A stretch of DNA of 64,000 nt, taken from Aphidius gifuensis. Its lineage: Eukaryota > Arthropoda > Insecta > Hymenoptera > Braconidae. Position numbers and translations under genes: made by a program. The DNA lies in NCBI RefSeq assembly GCF_014905175.1, contig NC_057788.1, forward strand, positions 2,852,001 to 2,916,000, written 5' to 3'. Below the pieces are notes generated by a model. It saw only the letters and a list, made by a program, of their open reading frames with translations. It made no database searches and was not told where the DNA came from. This document shows, piece after piece, positions 15,392 through 27,381 of this stretch. Every line of letters starts with the position of its first letter. Within the stretch, counting starts at the first letter, position 1.

Positions 15392-15547
15392 ATGACGGCG
15401 GCTGAAAAAGTAAAAAGCTTGAAAAAGTTACTCAAGGGTAGGTACGATAAAGCAAGCACAGAGCAAGGGCTACATGAAGATGAACGCTTGTATGATGACG
15501 AAGTGCCTACTCGATGTTTCCATCTATTTACTTCACATACTTTTTAA
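15392..15547 (+). CDS. Small ORF (51 codons), unknown
   Basis: The frame reads MTAAEKVKSLKKLLKGRYDK, ASTEQGLHEDERLYDDEVPT and ends shortly after in RCFHLFTSHTF. The N-terminal part is Lys/Leu-rich and could form an amphipathic helix; the middle is acidic. A GTAGGT donor falls after codon 15 (KLLKG), so the ATG could instead mark a short first exon. Composition is less A+T-rich than the flanks. No family recognised. Confidence 0.25.
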   Translation: MTAAEKVKSLKKLLKGRYDKASTEQGLHEDERLYDDEVPTRCFHLFTSHTF

Positions 15548-18500
15548 TATAATTACATTTATATACATGTATTTTATCTACTTTTTATCAACTATTATTA
15601 TCATTATTATTTTCTATTTTAAAAGATCATTTTTTTCATTATTATTTATAATGAATATATATTTTTTTATGTTAGATAGTTTTTATTGTTTTTAGTTATT
15701 TATTTATTTATTTTTTAATTTTACTGTTTATAATTTACAGGGCATACACGAGAATGTCACGTATACTTGATTCAATTGTAACTTTGAAATTAGCAGAGTA
15801 CATTATACGTTGATGTATGATTTCTTTGAAGTCATTGTTTCTTTTTTTTTCTCTTTAGGTTTTTTTATTTTTTATTTTCTTATGTTGGTTTGTCAAACCA
15901 ACCTAAAATTCCTTTTTGTTTTTAGTTCTTTGTACATTGAAAAAACCCTTTTACATCTACAGAATAGATAAATGTACAATTGAAATACAACAAAACATTG
16001 TTGTTGAATGAAAAAAAAAAAAAAAAGAAACTTAAAATAAAATCAAAGTAAGCTTGAAAAATTTTTTTTTAAACTCAAATAAATTAAGTTATATACAAAA
16101 TAATAAACACAATAACAAACAACTACTTTAAGTTTTATAAAAATAAAAAAAAAGTTATTATACAAGACAAAAAAGAATTAAAAAAAATTAAAAAAAAGAA
16201 ATGAGGATTTGAAATTTTCTATGTAAATAAGAGTATTTATGAAAAAAGAAAAAAAAAAAAAAAAACCAAGTGATGTGATGTGTAACAGGAAAAAAGCGTG
16301 AACCTTTATACTCTAGAATTTTTTTAATTAAAAAATGAGGTGCTGTCGAGCTGCAACAACAGTGTGGATGTATAAAAAAAAAAAATAAAATAAATAAATT
16401 AAAATAAATATAAAAAAAAAAATATGAAATTATACTTTGTATACTTTGCAGAAATTAAAAAAAAAAAAAAAAAAATTTCAATGTAAATCATACAATTATT
16501 TAGTAATATTATTATAAAATAAAAAAAAAATAATAAATATATTTTTAATTGTCTTAAAATTATTTATTTTAAAATGTAAAACAAAAACAATATTAATACT
16601 GAAAAAAAACAATATTAATAATGAATGTTTTTTTAAATAATAGTATTAACTATTGTTATTTAATAGAATTTTTTAATTTTAAAAATTTTGTTAATCTTAA
16701 ATTGCGTATAATGCTGATACTAAAGGAAAATTTCAATTATGTATTCAAGTGCTGACCTCACTAACTAGTTCGATCTTGAATCATATATGATATATGTACA
16801 TTTGTATTGTATTGTTGTATGTCAAGCTTCATATATCTCATGCAAGCCAGCATTTACCAAACAGTAATACAACAGTTAATAATTCTAATCTCTTGTGTTT
16901 ACTATGTTCGTGATTTTCAATTTCCATACGTTTTCAAAATGATGAATAATGTGAAGACAATCATACAGTTTATTCATTTAATTATCAAACACATATATAT
17001 ATATTATTTGTTACAAGTTTATTTAATTATAATTATTAATTATACATTGTGTTTTAATTAATAATGATTATAATTCATGTCTTACTGTCATAACTATACT
17101 TAAGTAATGAAATCAACATCAATGTCATTATGAATTGAATTAAATAAATTTCTACAGTATATTTATACAGCTCATATTATACTCTTAATTATTTTATAAA
17201 TGTCTAAGAAATATTTATAAAAATTTAGCAAATAATACAATAATGAAAGTAATTTTATTAACTGAGAAAAAAATAATTAATTAAAAATTTTAAGTGATTT
17301 ATTTCGTATAATAAATTTTTTTAAAATAATATTTAATAAAAAATTGTTTTAATATTATAAAAACAAAAAAAAAAAAATATTTATTCAATAAAAAGAAAAT
17401 TGAAAAATATATTTTGTTTGATAATTATTATTGGAAATATAAAAATTAATCAATTATTAATTTTTAAAAATTTTTATTTAAATTTAAATTTATAAATAAA
17501 CGTTTTTTCATTATCAATGAAATTTTTTTAGTTTTATTTTTTATATTTAATATATTTTAAATTATTGCTTTATATTGTAACAAATAAATTAAATTATATT
17601 TTTATAGATTTTTTTTTATTTCCTGTTCATCTGTAATTTGATACACAAAATTACACGGTTTAATGTAGCTAAGGAAATAGTCAATAACTCAATAGTATAT
17701 ATCGAGATGCGTGTAAACATTCTCGTAATTACTAAAAGTAAAAAAAAAAAAAAATTTTATCGTATGACTGAATATCACGAACATCAAAATGAAATCTATA
17801 TAATTTAATGAAAATAAATTGTGTTTTAAAATTAAATACATAACATAAATTCAAATAATATGTATTTTGCATTGATCATTGTTATGTAAAATTGCATGCA
17901 TAAATTTAAATTGTCGAAGAATTCTTAATCAAAAATTTTAATCTGTTAAAACTGAGAAATTAAATTATTAAAATGTCGAAAAAAAAACCATCATTCAAAA
18001 GTCATTCATGTACATATTTTTAACAGAAATATAATTTATTTTAAAAACTAGATAATATTTTGCCTGAAAAGCAGTTTAAAATCAGTAATGCATTTTATAA
18101 ATGGACATGACATTTTGTGGTTTATATATATACATGAATAACAACATAAAAACGGGAGCATATTTATAAGTGGTCATCATGTATATATAAATATATTTAC
18201 AAATAAAAATACAGAATATCCAAACGGGTCACAAATCTCTAACCCATAATGTATATAGAAAATAAGATGACCATATAAATCATAAAAACCTGTATAAAAA
18301 AAAAGCTAAAAAAAATCCACTGTTATATATATTTACGAGCTTTTTTTTCTACTTGCTAGACCTTTATATTCATACATACATATATTATGTATTATTACAT
18401 TAACCCATTGTTTCACACTTTACCCTTGATGAAAATGTTCTTCCTAAAAATTCATAATTAATACATAAAATTTTGGTATTAAATTTATAAGTCCTGAAGA

Positions 18501-19711
18501 GCTTTTCGGATTTATTCAAGGGTTTTTTGTGAATGAGCTAATTCTAGAATAATATATTTAAAAAATACATAATAACTACAAAGCAATTCAGAAACTGTAT
18601 ATTATTTTTTATATCAATTCATTGATTTGGTTGACATAATTAATATTTTTCATTTGAAAAAAGCAAAAATGAGCTTTACATGTAAATGCATTTTAAAAAC
18701 AAAATATATTTTTTTATTATTTATTTTATACATAGAAAAAATAGTATATACATGCCCCTTTTACTTGTCATTTTTTTTTTTTTTTCTTTTATTTTCTGTA
18801 CACTCGTATGAGTCTCTCGATCTGCAACACGTCATTCTGAAACCCTCTTTCTATTATCCCTCTAGTACCCTCAGCTTATATATAATTTTTTTTTTTTGTC
18901 TTTCAACCCCGCATACGTGTCGTTTGCTGGTTCATCAAGATTGATGCTCTGGTTATATGACTCAACTTATTGTTGTATATATTACGTAATAATTTTTTTT
19001 TCTGTTATTTTATAAATGGATAGTACTTTTCGCTTGTGAATATAAAAATTATGTCATTAAGTTAATTATAGGTACCATTAAATTTTATGATAATTATAAA
19101 TTTATATATTTTAACAAAGAATAAATAATTTCTTTTTTCTCATTTTTTATTCAACATTTCTAAAAAGTACTTAAATTATTGACATTAATATTTGAATATA
19201 TTGAAAATTGCACTTACTTTTAGACAGTTTATAGAAATAAAATTATAAATTCATCACATGAATAAATAATTTATTTAAATATTTTATTATTATTTTGAAT
19301 GAAATTTTATTTGTTTGAAAATATTAATTAAAAAAAAATTTAATCATAAAATTCATAACAAGAAATAAAATATATTTATACGATAAATTTTATATATTTT
19401 TAAAAAACTTATTGAGGATAGTTAAAATTATATAGAAATAAATTTTGCAACAGGTTTAATATACATTCAAAATTTAAATTATGAATTTATGCATATTGAG
19501 TGATTTTGAATTTTTATGTAAAATTTTTTTGTCCATTTAGTACATAGCTGGTAACCGGTTGTGTGATTAACGGTTTTGTGACACGAAATGTATATAAGCT
19601 AAGTTTCAAATAACCACATTAAGGTATTTTGGTTACAGTCCATAGTATACGAAAACTTAAACTATAACTCTATAAAGATATAAGTGTATATATATTGTTT
19701 AAGTACAAACA
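15548..19711. other. No gene recognised
   Basis: Mostly A/T runs. The only visible open frames are Lys/Asn/Ile/Phe-rich and occur in all frames of homopolymer-rich sequence. A mild island at 18760-18950 is pyrimidine-rich but not convincingly coding. Confidence 0.6.
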
Positions 19712-19885
19712 ATGAATTTAATTACGAAGCTTGCTAGGTACAACCACAATACCGTTGCTCACGAGAATTTCACGTCACTCATTACCTTTCTTGGTCATTC
19801 TTGTCGGGACCTTGTAAAGCAAGTGGATAGACGTGAGAACGATCCAATACCATACTTGCAATTAATTACGTACAAATTATTTTAA
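19712..19885 (+). CDS. Small ORF (57 codons), unknown, open island
   Basis: The plus strand reads MNLITKLARYNHNTVAHENF, TSLITFLGHSCRDLVKQVDR and on to TAA. The minus strand of the same island reads MVLDRSHVYPLALQGPDKND then QER ending at a GTAATG donor. Both are balanced in composition compared with the A+T-rich flanks, so the island is a candidate exon or conserved element of undecided strand. Confidence 0.25.
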   Translation: MNLITKLARYNHNTVAHENFTSLITFLGHSCRDLVKQVDRRENDPIPYLQLITYKLF

Positions 19886-20409
19886 TGAATTGCTATCTAA
19901 ACTGTTTGAAACAAGAACTTAATAAATTTAATATACATGTATGTATCTGTTGCTCTTAAAAAAAATAAAACTAAATTTATAAAAATTATATTAAATCATT
20001 ATTATTTTTATATTTTTATTTTAACAGAATATCATTTAATTTTAATTATTATTCATAGTTACTTTCACTATACATGTATAATAACTTTTAAATATTTTAC
20101 AAGAATATAATTTGTCTTGTTAAAAAAATATAAAAAATTAACATTGAATGTAATTTTTATAATCTATTTGTTTTATGTTTAATTTACAGATGTACATCTC
20201 ATTGTTTGATACATACATCATGTTTCTGTAAACGAATCATTGATGACTTATCAATACCCTCGACAATATTGTTTTCGACTCATCGATTCAACACGACATG
20301 CATGCATGTGTATGTATATATACTACACAATGATCACTAAAATAGTATCCATGTCGATGATTGTATGCGTACAATATGCACTTACAGGAGTTAACATGTT
20401 ACCTATTGG

Positions 20410-20568
20410 ATGAATAAAGTGAGTTGCCAATTGAGATCAGAATCACGTTCACAATTTGATATTACACCACGTGACTTGAAACAGCGTGAACGAGAGAGAA
20501 AGAAATATGAAAAAAAAGAAGAGGTCACGCGTTGCTATCAAAATGTTTATCCTCAATATAATTTTTAA
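20410..20568 (+). CDS. Small ORF (52 codons) with charged, coiled-coil-like segment
   Basis: The frame reads MNKVSCQLRSESRSQFDITP, then RDLKQRERERKKYEKKEEVT and RCYQNVYPQYNF, stop. The middle is a dense run of Arg, Lys and Glu of the kind seen in helical nucleic-acid-associated segments. The underlying DNA also contains CACGTG at about 20468. It could be an exon of a longer protein, but no clear acceptor or donor fits. Function unknown. Confidence 0.3.
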   Translation: MNKVSCQLRSESRSQFDITPRDLKQRERERKKYEKKEEVTRCYQNVYPQYNF

Positions 20569-23500
20569 AATCATCAAATCTCAAAAGATATTATTTTTTA
20601 TATTGTAATAAGTAATAATAGTTAACTATCACTGTTCTTGTATGTATATATATATTTTTTTTTTCCTATTTTTAAACTAGTAGATTGTTCTAATGACCTT
20701 CCTAATGACTCCTAATGACTCTCAAAATTTTTATAATAATATTATTAATTTATTTACAGTATTGATGTTATAAAATGTTATATATTTTTATTGGCAGCTT
20801 ATATTGAGTAATTAATAATGCAACGATAATATTTACCTCTAAATAATTCACCTCAACTATTGGATTCAATGGTGATGAAAAAAAAAAAAAAAAGTTATCC
20901 CGCAGTGGTGATTACAACTTGAGTGGGTAGAAGCCTGTTACCATTATCGCAACGTTTCTATGGTCGTATATTTAATGCCTTCGAAGCATTTGGAACCTTT
21001 GGAATAGCAAAAGTAGACTCATTTGCATATATACCGAGTTGGAAGGTCATGAAAAATTCATGTGGCAAGTGCCTTTATTATGCCTTGTTCACTATCAATT
21101 TCTTATTGCGCCTAAAAAAAACTTGCACAGATTCAAAAGTCAATGATTGACTAACTGATTTAGTTTCTTTTTCTTTTTTTTCACATTATCATAAAATTAT
21201 TTAAATTAATTTTAGTGATATTATATTTATACTTGATAAATTTATTTAGTTTTTAAAAACTAAAAAAATATATATTTAAATTCAATTTCATTGAGTCAAA
21301 AATTAATTTGATATATCACTAAAATTAACTAATTTAAAAATTATAAAAAATTAATCAATTAATGATTATCTATCAAAAAAAAAATTAAAAAAACTTTAAC
21401 AATGCATTATTTAAATAACTTTTCACACAATTGTAAAACTTTATTTTATATTTTTCTCGTTTAAACTATCTTAAAGTTTCAAGTTATTATTATTGCTATT
21501 TTTTTTTCCTTAATTTTCCACCTGGTGACCCAATATATGTTTGTTTTGTACTTTCAAGAAATCTCAACAAACTTTGTACCATAAATTATATGTATATAAA
21601 CAAGTGAAGCACATTGTACAGTATAACTTACCCGGTTGATGGAAGATTGCTCAAACTTTATACAATGTGTCTCATTCGATACCACTTAAGGAATCAACAA
21701 CCAAACTGAATTGTTGACTTTAAATCATTTTAATATACTCAATAAATCATATGATTTTTAGAAAAAAAAAATATAAATACAAATAAATAAACAAAAATCA
21801 CTATAAATATTATTTTAAAATGATTATTTATTTTATAGAAATAATAATGAAGAAAAAATAAATATAAAAACTTAATTTTTTATCAGACATGAACTCTTTT
21901 TACAATGCTGAGTTTAATTATTTTTGTATAATCTAAAAACTAGTCAATTATTATTATTTTTTAATTTACAATTATTATTATTATTTATTTATTATTTATT
22001 TATACATTTTTTTTTTTCTCGTGAATAATCAAGTGAAATGATTCGATTGGATGAAATTCGGTAGCATGGAGTGGGTGATGAAAGAGTGAAGAAAATAAAA
22101 AAAAATAGAGTATCTAATGTCGACGCAGCGATCGTGGATTTTGCATGCACGTTATTTCCAGTGGGCTGTCACATTACAGGGAATGGTATTTACATGGACT
22201 GAAAGCAACTGAAGACATAGGAATGAGAAGATAAAAAAGTAGGGCTTCGATGACAGAAAATCTATCAAGTCGCTTATTCAAATATATATCAAATATCAAG
22301 TTTTAAAGTGAGAATATATTGTTTCTCTTAGTTTTTACCAAATTTAGTTTTTTTTTTTTCCATTTTAAGGTATCAAGTAAAGACATAAAAAAAGATTAAA
22401 TAAAAAAAAACGCATCACATATCTTAACCCTATAGACATAACAAAAGAATAAAAAAAAAAAAAACAAATGAAATTGCTTTTTGATGAATTAATTCGTCAC
22501 TCATAATATTTTGTACATGTAAGAAGCCAAAAAGGAAAACAAAAACTATTATTTGCACAATGTTTGAATATAATAAAAATAGTATTGATTGGATTATTAA
22601 TTATAACAAATTGAATGTACAAAATATACTGAGTGATAATTGGACACGTGTTTGTTGAAATATATAAAGTAAATCACAAGTAGGTTCTATCAGACGTGTG
22701 CACTAATTGGGGGTGCAATTAAAATAAAGTCTATTATTTGTACAAGCCACTTTGGATATATTGCTTGATGGTTTTGGGTGGCGTGATGTGATCAATGCAA
22801 AGTATGTATATGTGGGTACTAAGTTACACGATCTAAAGGGTCATGTCGATTAATTACGCTTGTGGTGCATTGGGTCTGTATGAATCACTATTCACAGTCA
22901 ATTTGTGTATACATACACTACTCATTGTTGTACAAAAAAACAAAAAAAAAAGGGCTTTTTATTTATTGCTAGTTATTAAATATATTAATTATTTTTAAAT
23001 GATAAATATAAATAAAATTTTAAATTATAATTTATCTTAATTTATATTTGATAAAAAATAATTTTGTTATTTTATTTTCTTCATTTTTTTTTTTTATCAT
23101 GTGTTTTCTTTAGTTTTCTAGAATAATTATTAAGTCAAAGTTAATTTTTGAATATTACAATTTTAATTAATCTTCATAATATATAGAAATAAAAATATAA
23201 TATAGTCATTGGAATTTAATAACAATTTATTAACAATATTGTTTATAAAACTTCAAAGTATGATTAAAAATTATTATTATTATTATTTATTATTATGGTA
23301 TTCACTTTTATGAAATATATTTATAATTACTTATTAATATAATACTGAATGAAAAGTATGCATTCTCTTTTGATTCCATAGATATTTGCCATTGAAATAT
23401 TGTAATGTATTATTTTACATGATGAAAGTTGAAGAGAATAAAAATATACTAAAATGCCATTCTATAATATAACAGAGAAATTTTCGTTTTTGATAAAATT

Positions 23501-23726
23501 ATATTTTTAATTACCTAAGTGAATCAGTTGTTAATTGATATTGAAATTTTAAATTCAAACTGTAAAAAATAATAATTTTATTTTACAAAATATATACTTA
23601 TTAATTTTTTTTTAATAACGTTGATAATTTTTTTTTTTTATTAAATATTAAATTTTAAAGAAATAAAAAAAATAACTCTTTTTTTTCCTCTAAGATAGAT
23701 AAAATTTTTATAATAATTATATTAAC
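20569..23726. other. No gene recognised; two mild islands
   Basis: A frame at 20923-21150 (GRSLLPLSQRFYGRIFNAFE and on) lacks an ATG, starting after a TGA at a GTG, so would need an upstream splice that I cannot see. Less A+T-rich patches at 22030-22260 and 22640-22900 have interrupted frames. Confidence 0.5.
20690..20722 (+). repeat. Short tandem repeat of a CTAATGACT unit
   Basis: Three adjacent units of about 10 bases read CTAATGACC/T. No function is evident. Confidence 0.6.
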
Positions 23727-23990
23727 AAAAATAAATATTAATTAGAATAATAGACTTGTAAAAAATTCAATATTTCAAGTGAGTATAGAAACGTCAAATT
23801 ATATTATCAACGAACAACAAAATTTTACTAAAACTCTTTGACATTTTAAAAACTTTTATGTAAAAAAAATTATTATTATCGATGAAATCAAGTTTAAAGT
23901 TTTTTCTCATCATTCTATCTTTTGGTTGACACCCTTTCAAAATCCTGATAACTTAATATTTTTGCTTTTTCAAAATTTTATAAAAAAAAT
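23727..23990 (+). repeat. Direct duplication, copy 1
   Basis: This segment is clearly related to 24551-24790 in the same orientation. Shared blocks occur in the same order: a block around TAAATATTAATTAGAATAAT, then CAAGTGAGTATA, a 40 nt identical block starting at 23829 (includes ACTCTTTGACATTTT), and a block ending near TTCTGATAACTT or its variant. It is not just shared A+T richness. Similarity may extend slightly upstream. Confidence 0.85.
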
Positions 23991-24119
23991 ATATATGTAA
24001 ATTTAATTTTACAATTTTTTCGAATAATAATTTTGATACTAATAAAAAAGAATAAATGAAGAAAATATTTTTAATAAAAACATAAAGATTATTGAGGTCA
24101 TCCAGAGTATAAAAAAAAA

Positions 24120-24460
24120 AAAAAAAACACACGCACAGTGACCAAATGGAAAAGGGTCAGAGTTTTGGTAAAGCCGAGTTGAGACGTACTGTCCTATATA
24201 TACATAAAATAATAATGCATGTACAAAGATTCTTTGCACCCAACTTTATATGCACTTTTAGTCGTCTGGCAGTGGCACTTATGATGCGTGATGAGCGTGC
24301 CAAGTGTTCAGTACGTGTTTCAGATCCAACGCCAATCACTGAGACTCAACTCGAGTAGAATGAAAAGCTTCGTTTCTCTTAACCAGCATGATTGAACATT
24401 GTGCACTATTTTGTCTATCATTTTTCATTGCTGACTAATGCTCTTTGAATTTGACAATAA
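24120..24460. other. Less A+T-rich island between the duplicated segments
   Basis: The plus strand is open to a TAG at 24358 and reads SRLAVALMMRDERAKCSVRV then SDPTPITETQLE, after a possible acceptor (ATGCACTTTTAG). The minus strand is also open over the same bases (MIGVGSETRTEHLARSSRII and on). It may be a terminal exon or a conserved noncoding element. No family recognised. Confidence 0.2.
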
Positions 24461-24550
24461 TGCATCGTTTATATACGATAAAAAAAAGAAAAAAAAAACT
24501 AAAATTAATCTTTTTCAGATGAATAAATTTTATTGTTCTATGCGTATTAT

Positions 24551-24790
24551 AAAAATAAATATTAATTAGAATAATAATCATAAAAAATTAAATATGTCAA
24601 GTGAGTATATAGAAAATTTTATTAAAACTCTTTGACATTTTAAAAACTTTTATGTAAAAAAATTATTATTGATGAAATTATATTTAAAGTTTTTTTCTAT
24701 CATTTTTATCTTTTACTTGACATCCTTTCAAAATTCTGATAACTTGATCCATCTATATATTTTTTTTCTTTTTTCAAAATTATTATAATA
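24551..24790 (+). repeat. Direct duplication, copy 2
   Basis: This is the partner of 23727-23990. The 40 nt identical block starts at 24623. The offset changes from 824 to 794 bases across the copies, so copy 1 has about 30 more bases in its first third. The copies flank a distinct island at 24120-24460 that is not duplicated. Confidence 0.85.
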
Positions 24791-27274
24791 ATACTCAAAA
24801 AAAAAATATTTTTTATATTCTTCTGACATGTATTGTCAAAAATAAAAGTTTTTATGAAATATTTAATTTTAAGAAAATATATTACATATTCACAGTAGAT
24901 TTTACATTAAAAAAAAAAAAAAAAATTGTATGGGATGTACAAAAGTTTTCCTTCTTTTAAAATTTTAATTAAAATCTATAAAAGAAAAAAAAAACATAAC
25001 TAATATTTGATTGCATATATAAAAAGTTCAATTAAATGATCATAAAAAAAATATATTTTAGTTTAATTTATAATTTAATTTACTACAAATGGCTTCTGAA
25101 TTCTCAGAAATAACTTTTTTTTATTTATCATGTAAAAACAAAAAAACTAAAAAACTTAAAAATTTTCAATTGAAAAGTTTTGTACGCGTAGAAAATTGTG
25201 ATTCTAAAACCATACAAGTTGCTCATACGATATGTTTTAAAGTCTGGTAGAGTGCTCGTGACGCATTACATGACAGGTTTTATAAAATAAAGCTTCACCG
25301 TATAGCTACACAATAAACCCATAAGAATTTACGTTTTATCAAAAATTTGAACCTTCTTAAAAGCAGTTAGAAGATATCGAGTAAAGTATAGTTGCAAAAA
25401 ACTTGTAAAAATCTGTACAGTATAACATGTGTCTAAAACTTTTATCAGTAATAACCAACAAATAAAGTACAAAAAAAACCAAGAGAAAAACTTGAAAATA
25501 ACAACATTCTGGCTGAATTTATTTTTTATTTTTTTCATCATCCAGATTTATAAATATATATTAAAAATTTATAACACAATATACATTAATATATTCATAA
25601 CTTATAATAAATTAATAACAATATTTTGATAATTTCTGTATTAAATTTTCTATATAATAAAAATAATAATAATGAAATATATAATATGTTTAATTTAATT
25701 TTAATAAATTTGATTGACCATAGAGTACTATGGTTGATCCAGTAATTGTATACAAGCTTTGAACCGTTATGAAGTAACTTGAATATGAAAAATGTTCATC
25801 CGGAGAGATTCAGAATGGGGCAACTTAGTTGGAACCAGATCAGAGCAAGAACTTTCATGAGTAGTTGCAGCATGCCGAAGCATGTATATATTGTTTTTGT
25901 ATATATGTATACCTGTTGTAAATAAAATAAAAAATATAAAAAATAAGAAAAAATCAAGCCCGAGGGCAAGCAGGTGCAACTTTGAGCCTTGTTCTTATAT
26001 ATATATGTATCTGGACCCTTCCGCTATAGCCGCAGCCACTCATCTACTTTATATATGTATATAATATATATACATTCACTCGGGTCACTCTATATCTGCC
26101 TGATGAGCTTGTACATGAAACTTTTTTATATTTATATATACATGTACAAATTAATGCATATATATATGTAGATACACTGGTCCAGCAAGTTGACTTGGAT
26201 TGGTGGTGCAATTGATAGCGATCAACACCCTCCATATACTTTTTTCTCCTTCTTCTTTTTCATCTTCATCTTTTTCTTCTTTATATTATTTTTTACATTT
26301 TTTATTTTTTATATCAAGTGGATAGAGGAGAATGTAAATTGCCACTGAGTAGAAAAGCAACATCCTTTTTCTAGATGCGTGCATGAATACGACAACACGA
26401 CGATAGTTTCATCTACCATTTCCGTTTATTATAATTCCATTATATTATAAGAAGAAAAAAAATCACATACATATTTTTATTTATATAAACTAGTCACTTT
26501 TGATATATAAAATTGTGAGAATATAAAATGATAGATAATTTGATGCTACTTTTTATCATTTGTTGGTAATTTTATTATTTTTTTTTTTTTACAAAGAGTT
26601 ATAACGTGTGTTATTGAAAATACAATTTACAGACAATAGGTTTATTAAAATTATTCTACAAATCACAATATAACTAATGATGATGTATAAAAAATATTCA
26701 TTATTATTTTTTATGTGAAAATATATAATCATGTATTTATTTTTAATATATTTAAAATTGAAAACTTTTATTTACATAATTTTTATTTTTTATCAATATA
26801 GTTTATAAAATTTTATGATATAATTATACAACTTGACAAACATACATTATCAAAATAATAATATTTTTATTATTTTTAATAAATAAATAATATAAATTTT
26901 GTGATAAAATTTTATTAAACACTTTATTTTTTAGTAGGAATTTATTGGTTATTTTCGTTAACACTTTTATGCTTGAATTTGATGCTCAATGTTGATTTAA
27001 CAAAAAAAATGAAAAAAAAAAACAAACTAACCATAATGAAAAATAGATAATGAATTTTTTTTTGGTCTGCATATATTTATTTAAAACTACTGCATTGATA
27101 ATTAGTCGAGAATAAACCCGGAAACACTGACCCATACGTGGAAAAATTAAAACAGGTAATTAAATATGCGATAAGTTTAAAGAGGCGTATATAAATTCAA
27201 TGATTGGTTGGCTATATAAATTTAAAAAATTTATATTATTATTATAATATTTTTTTATTCTTTATATTCTTCAA
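24791..27274. other. No gene recognised
   Basis: Islands at 25190-25320 and 25740-26230 have short open frames on both strands (for example HAATTHESSCSDLVPTKLPH on the minus strand near 25800-25880) with no consistent splice borders. Confidence 0.5.
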
Positions 27275-27319
27275 ACTTTTTACTTTCTTTTTTTTTTTCT
27301 CTTTTTTTTACTGAAACAG

Positions 27320-27381
27320 AGAGGATTTTCAGTAGGCAGCAGAAAGAATATTATGATCATCAGCCAAGTGCTCGAGAGTAG
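27320..27381 (+). other. Possible short terminal exon
   Basis: A long pyrimidine tract (27275-27310) leads to ACTGAAACAG, then an open frame RIFSRQQKEYYDHQPSARE with a TAG stop. A GTAGGT donor overlaps the stop region, so alternative frames are possible. The following 100 bases are also less A+T-rich. Low confidence; no family recognised. Confidence 0.15.
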
